Shown: piece after piece, positions 62,895 to 64,000 of the stretch
Layout: each line of letters begins with the position of its first letter
Numbering within the stretch: the first letter of the stretch is position 1
Source of the DNA: Arcticibacter tournemirensis
Lineage (GTDB): Bacteria > Bacteroidota > Bacteroidia > Sphingobacteriales > Sphingobacteriaceae
Direction: 5' to 3'
Assembly (NCBI RefSeq): GCF_006716645.1
Contig: NZ_VFPL01000001.1
Span: 4,960,001 to 5,024,000, forward strand
Length of the DNA: 64,000 nt
Made by a program: the position numbers and the translations under genes
The notes under the pieces: generated by a model
Told to the model about the DNA's origin: nothing
What the model saw: the letters and a program-made list of their open reading frames with translations, nothing else
Databases searched by the model: none

Positions 62895-63374
62895 GTGAGT
62901 TTATCTGGTAAATCTGCTATTACCGTCTTAACTGCGGTCGTTTCATTTTCGACTGCCCAGGTATTTGCCCAGGCTGACAGCAGTGCTTCCAGGAAATTAA
63001 TCATCCTCGATAAAACTACAACGCTCATTCAACCCGCTTCCGCGCTTAACTACATTGGAGAAATTAAGGGGCGCTCATATATCAAATTAACTCTCCATCC
63101 TTTAGAAAAGAGAGGAGCTAATTCTGACGAAACGACCGGCATTGAGCAGTATAAAGGAAGCTACTATGAGTCTGTAAGTGGCAAAACCTATACATTAACA
63201 GGCAGTTTTGACCCGGGAACCAAAATATGGAATCTAAAATGTTATAATAGCCGAAAACAATACGTTTCGTTATTTCAAGGCAGGGAAACATCTGAAGACG
63301 TCATTGAAGGCGTTTGGAAAAACAAGCACCAAAGTCTCTCCTTTTATCTTTTCAAAAAAGACACCCAAAATTGA
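62895..63374 (+). CDS. Secreted protein of unknown function
   Basis: A 159-residue protein from GTG 62895; no ATG fits. Signal peptide (KSAITVLTAVVSFSTAQVFAQ) followed by a beta-rich mature part with IGEIKGRSYIKLTLHPLEK and YYESVSGKTYTLTGSFDPG. I recognise no family. It starts 30 bp after the DivIC/FtsB gene, so they may be co-transcribed. Its TGA ends exactly where the convergent partial gene ends, leaving no spacer. Confidence 0.8.
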   Translation: MSLSGKSAITVLTAVVSFSTAQVFAQADSSASRKLIILDKTTTLIQPASALNYIGEIKGRSYIKLTLHPLEKRGANSDETTGIEQYKGSYYESVSGKTYTLTGSFDPGTKIWNLKCYNSRKQYVSLFQGRETSEDVIEGVWKNKHQSLSFYLFKKDTQN

Positions 63375-64000
63375 TTATAATTCTCCGCTCCGTTTTCTTA
63401 CTAACCATTCGGTGCTCAGCAACACAATAATCATAACAAAAATCCATTTCATATCTATCATCTCTTCGAATGTCCTGTTCTCATAAGAAATAGTCTTTAC
63501 CAGCTCATTTTTCGAAACACGTTCATACAAGTCATCTATGCCGTCAGGCATTACCATTTCACCTCCGCTTTGCTTCGCTAAAACATTTAAAAGCTGATGA
63601 TTTGCGATTGTCTGTCTCAATTCAACGCGTTCTTTTGACACGATAAACTTCCCCTCTGCCTTGTATTTCCTTTCTCCTAACTGCGTTACCGCTCCAAAAG
63701 AATACTCTCCCGAAGGCAAGGATCCTGCATCGAGAGCATACGCATTACTGGTTCTGGAAAACTGGAAAGGAAATTTTCTATTTCCGTTGCCGCTTAACAC
63801 CACCGAAACATCGGGAGTATTTATAAGTTCATTTGCGTCATTATACAATTCAGCATTCAAAAGTACATGATCATTCTCATCAAATGCATTACGAGCTGTA
63901 TAAACCCTGAACTTTCTCTTATCATCCTTTTCAGACAGGTACTGCACCGATTTTGCAAGCAATGCATCTGTTGCATTATGATTCCCTCTAAGCCTGAATT
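63375..64000 (-). CDS. Large membrane protein, C-terminal part (runs off the window)
   Basis: Open to the right edge; at least 208 residues are visible. Extracytoplasmic beta-rich segments (VYTARNAFDENDHVLLNAEL, GSLPSGEYSFGA) precede QSGGEMVMPDGIDDLYERV, then a C-terminal transmembrane helix (WIFVMIIVLLSTEWL) with a short basic tail RKRSG. This pattern resembles the C-terminus of Bacteroidota BatA/vWA-related membrane proteins whose N-terminus carries two helices. The internal TTG at 63962 is not a start. Confidence 0.6.
   Translation of the reverse strand, partial: FRLRGNHNATDALLAKSVQYLSEKDDKRKFRVYTARNAFDENDHVLLNAELYNDANELINTPDVSVVLSGNGNRKFPFQFSRTSNAYALDAGSLPSGEYSFGAVTQLGERKYKAEGKFIVSKERVELRQTIANHQLLNVLAKQSGGEMVMPDGIDDLYERVSKNELVKTISYENRTFEEMIDMKWIFVMIIVLLSTEWLVRKRSGEL

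Overview
The window looks like a chromosomal segment of a pigmented Bacteroidota, most likely family Sphingobacteriaceae (Pedobacter/Mucilaginibacter-like). The evidence is a SusC/SusD pair with a FecR/ECF-sigma system, gldF/gldG, an ISAon1-type insertion sequence, TAnnTTTG-type promoter boxes in place of classical ones, few Shine-Dalgarno sites, and many DUF4397, DUF2723 and PF14905-type proteins. No genus can be fixed from the sequence alone. There is no phage, plasmid, CRISPR or rRNA.

Layout. 1-8.3 kb: 3' end of a zinc-dependent phospholipase C/S1-P1-like gene, a DedA protein, three tandem DUF4397 lipoproteins each with its own terminator, dnaN, gldG-gldF and a small beta-barrel protein. 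8.3-16.1 kb: M1 metallopeptidase, YffB/Spx-like protein, a PF14905 receptor, pth-rplY-prs and tRNA-Gln. 16.4-21.3 kb: DUF2723 membrane protein, accA and a TauE/SafE exporter. 21.4-31 kb: a polysaccharide utilization locus with a degenerate GH18 protein, an active-looking GH18, SusD, SusC with an N-terminal STN signalling domain, FecR and an ECF sigma factor. 31-35 kb: an intergenic region with an 11-bp-periodic array, a CE7-like esterase, a complete ISAon1-type element with inverted repeats and a 7-bp target duplication, and tRNA-Asn. 35-40 kb: PfkB kinase, then a carotenoid locus (cytochrome b5-like protein, lycopene cyclase, unknown protein, crtB; crtI divergent). 40-45 kb: a sulfur module (CoA-disulfide-reductase/rhodanese fusion, Crp/Fnr regulator, two YeeE/YedE proteins) and an ABC permease. 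45-53 kb: nucleotide-sugar genes (rfbB, galE, uxs, ugd), waaA, apbE and hemH. 53-57.5 kb: a second carotenoid block (crtW-like ketolase, ispH, cruF-like hydratase, cruC-like glycosyltransferase, PlsC-like acyltransferase). 57.6-64 kb: RluA synthase, panB, a small gene coupled to carA, carA, eno, a DivIC/FtsB protein, a secreted unknown and a truncated membrane protein.

How genes work together. The two carotenoid blocks together predict phytoene, lycopene, a cyclised carotenoid, then hydration, 4-ketolation, glycosylation and acylation: a glycosyl-ester ketocarotenoid. The PUL predicts trans-envelope induction (SusC to FecR to ECF sigma) by a GlcNAc-containing glycan. Two near-consensus TGTGA-N6-TCACA boxes flank the Crp/Fnr gene and its sulfur neighbours.

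The most unusual signal is not a gene. Directly after the stop codons of at least 13 genes there are low-complexity arrays with a strict 7-nt period. Each locus has its own 7-nt word, but all are read in the same sense, are rich in TAA/TGA/TAG, and often form the first arm of a long inverted repeat. Because 7 is not a multiple of 3, each array places stop codons in all three frames. I know of no described function for them. A second pattern is perfect or near-perfect TAnnTTTG boxes only 4-6 nt before several start codons, which predicts leaderless mRNAs.
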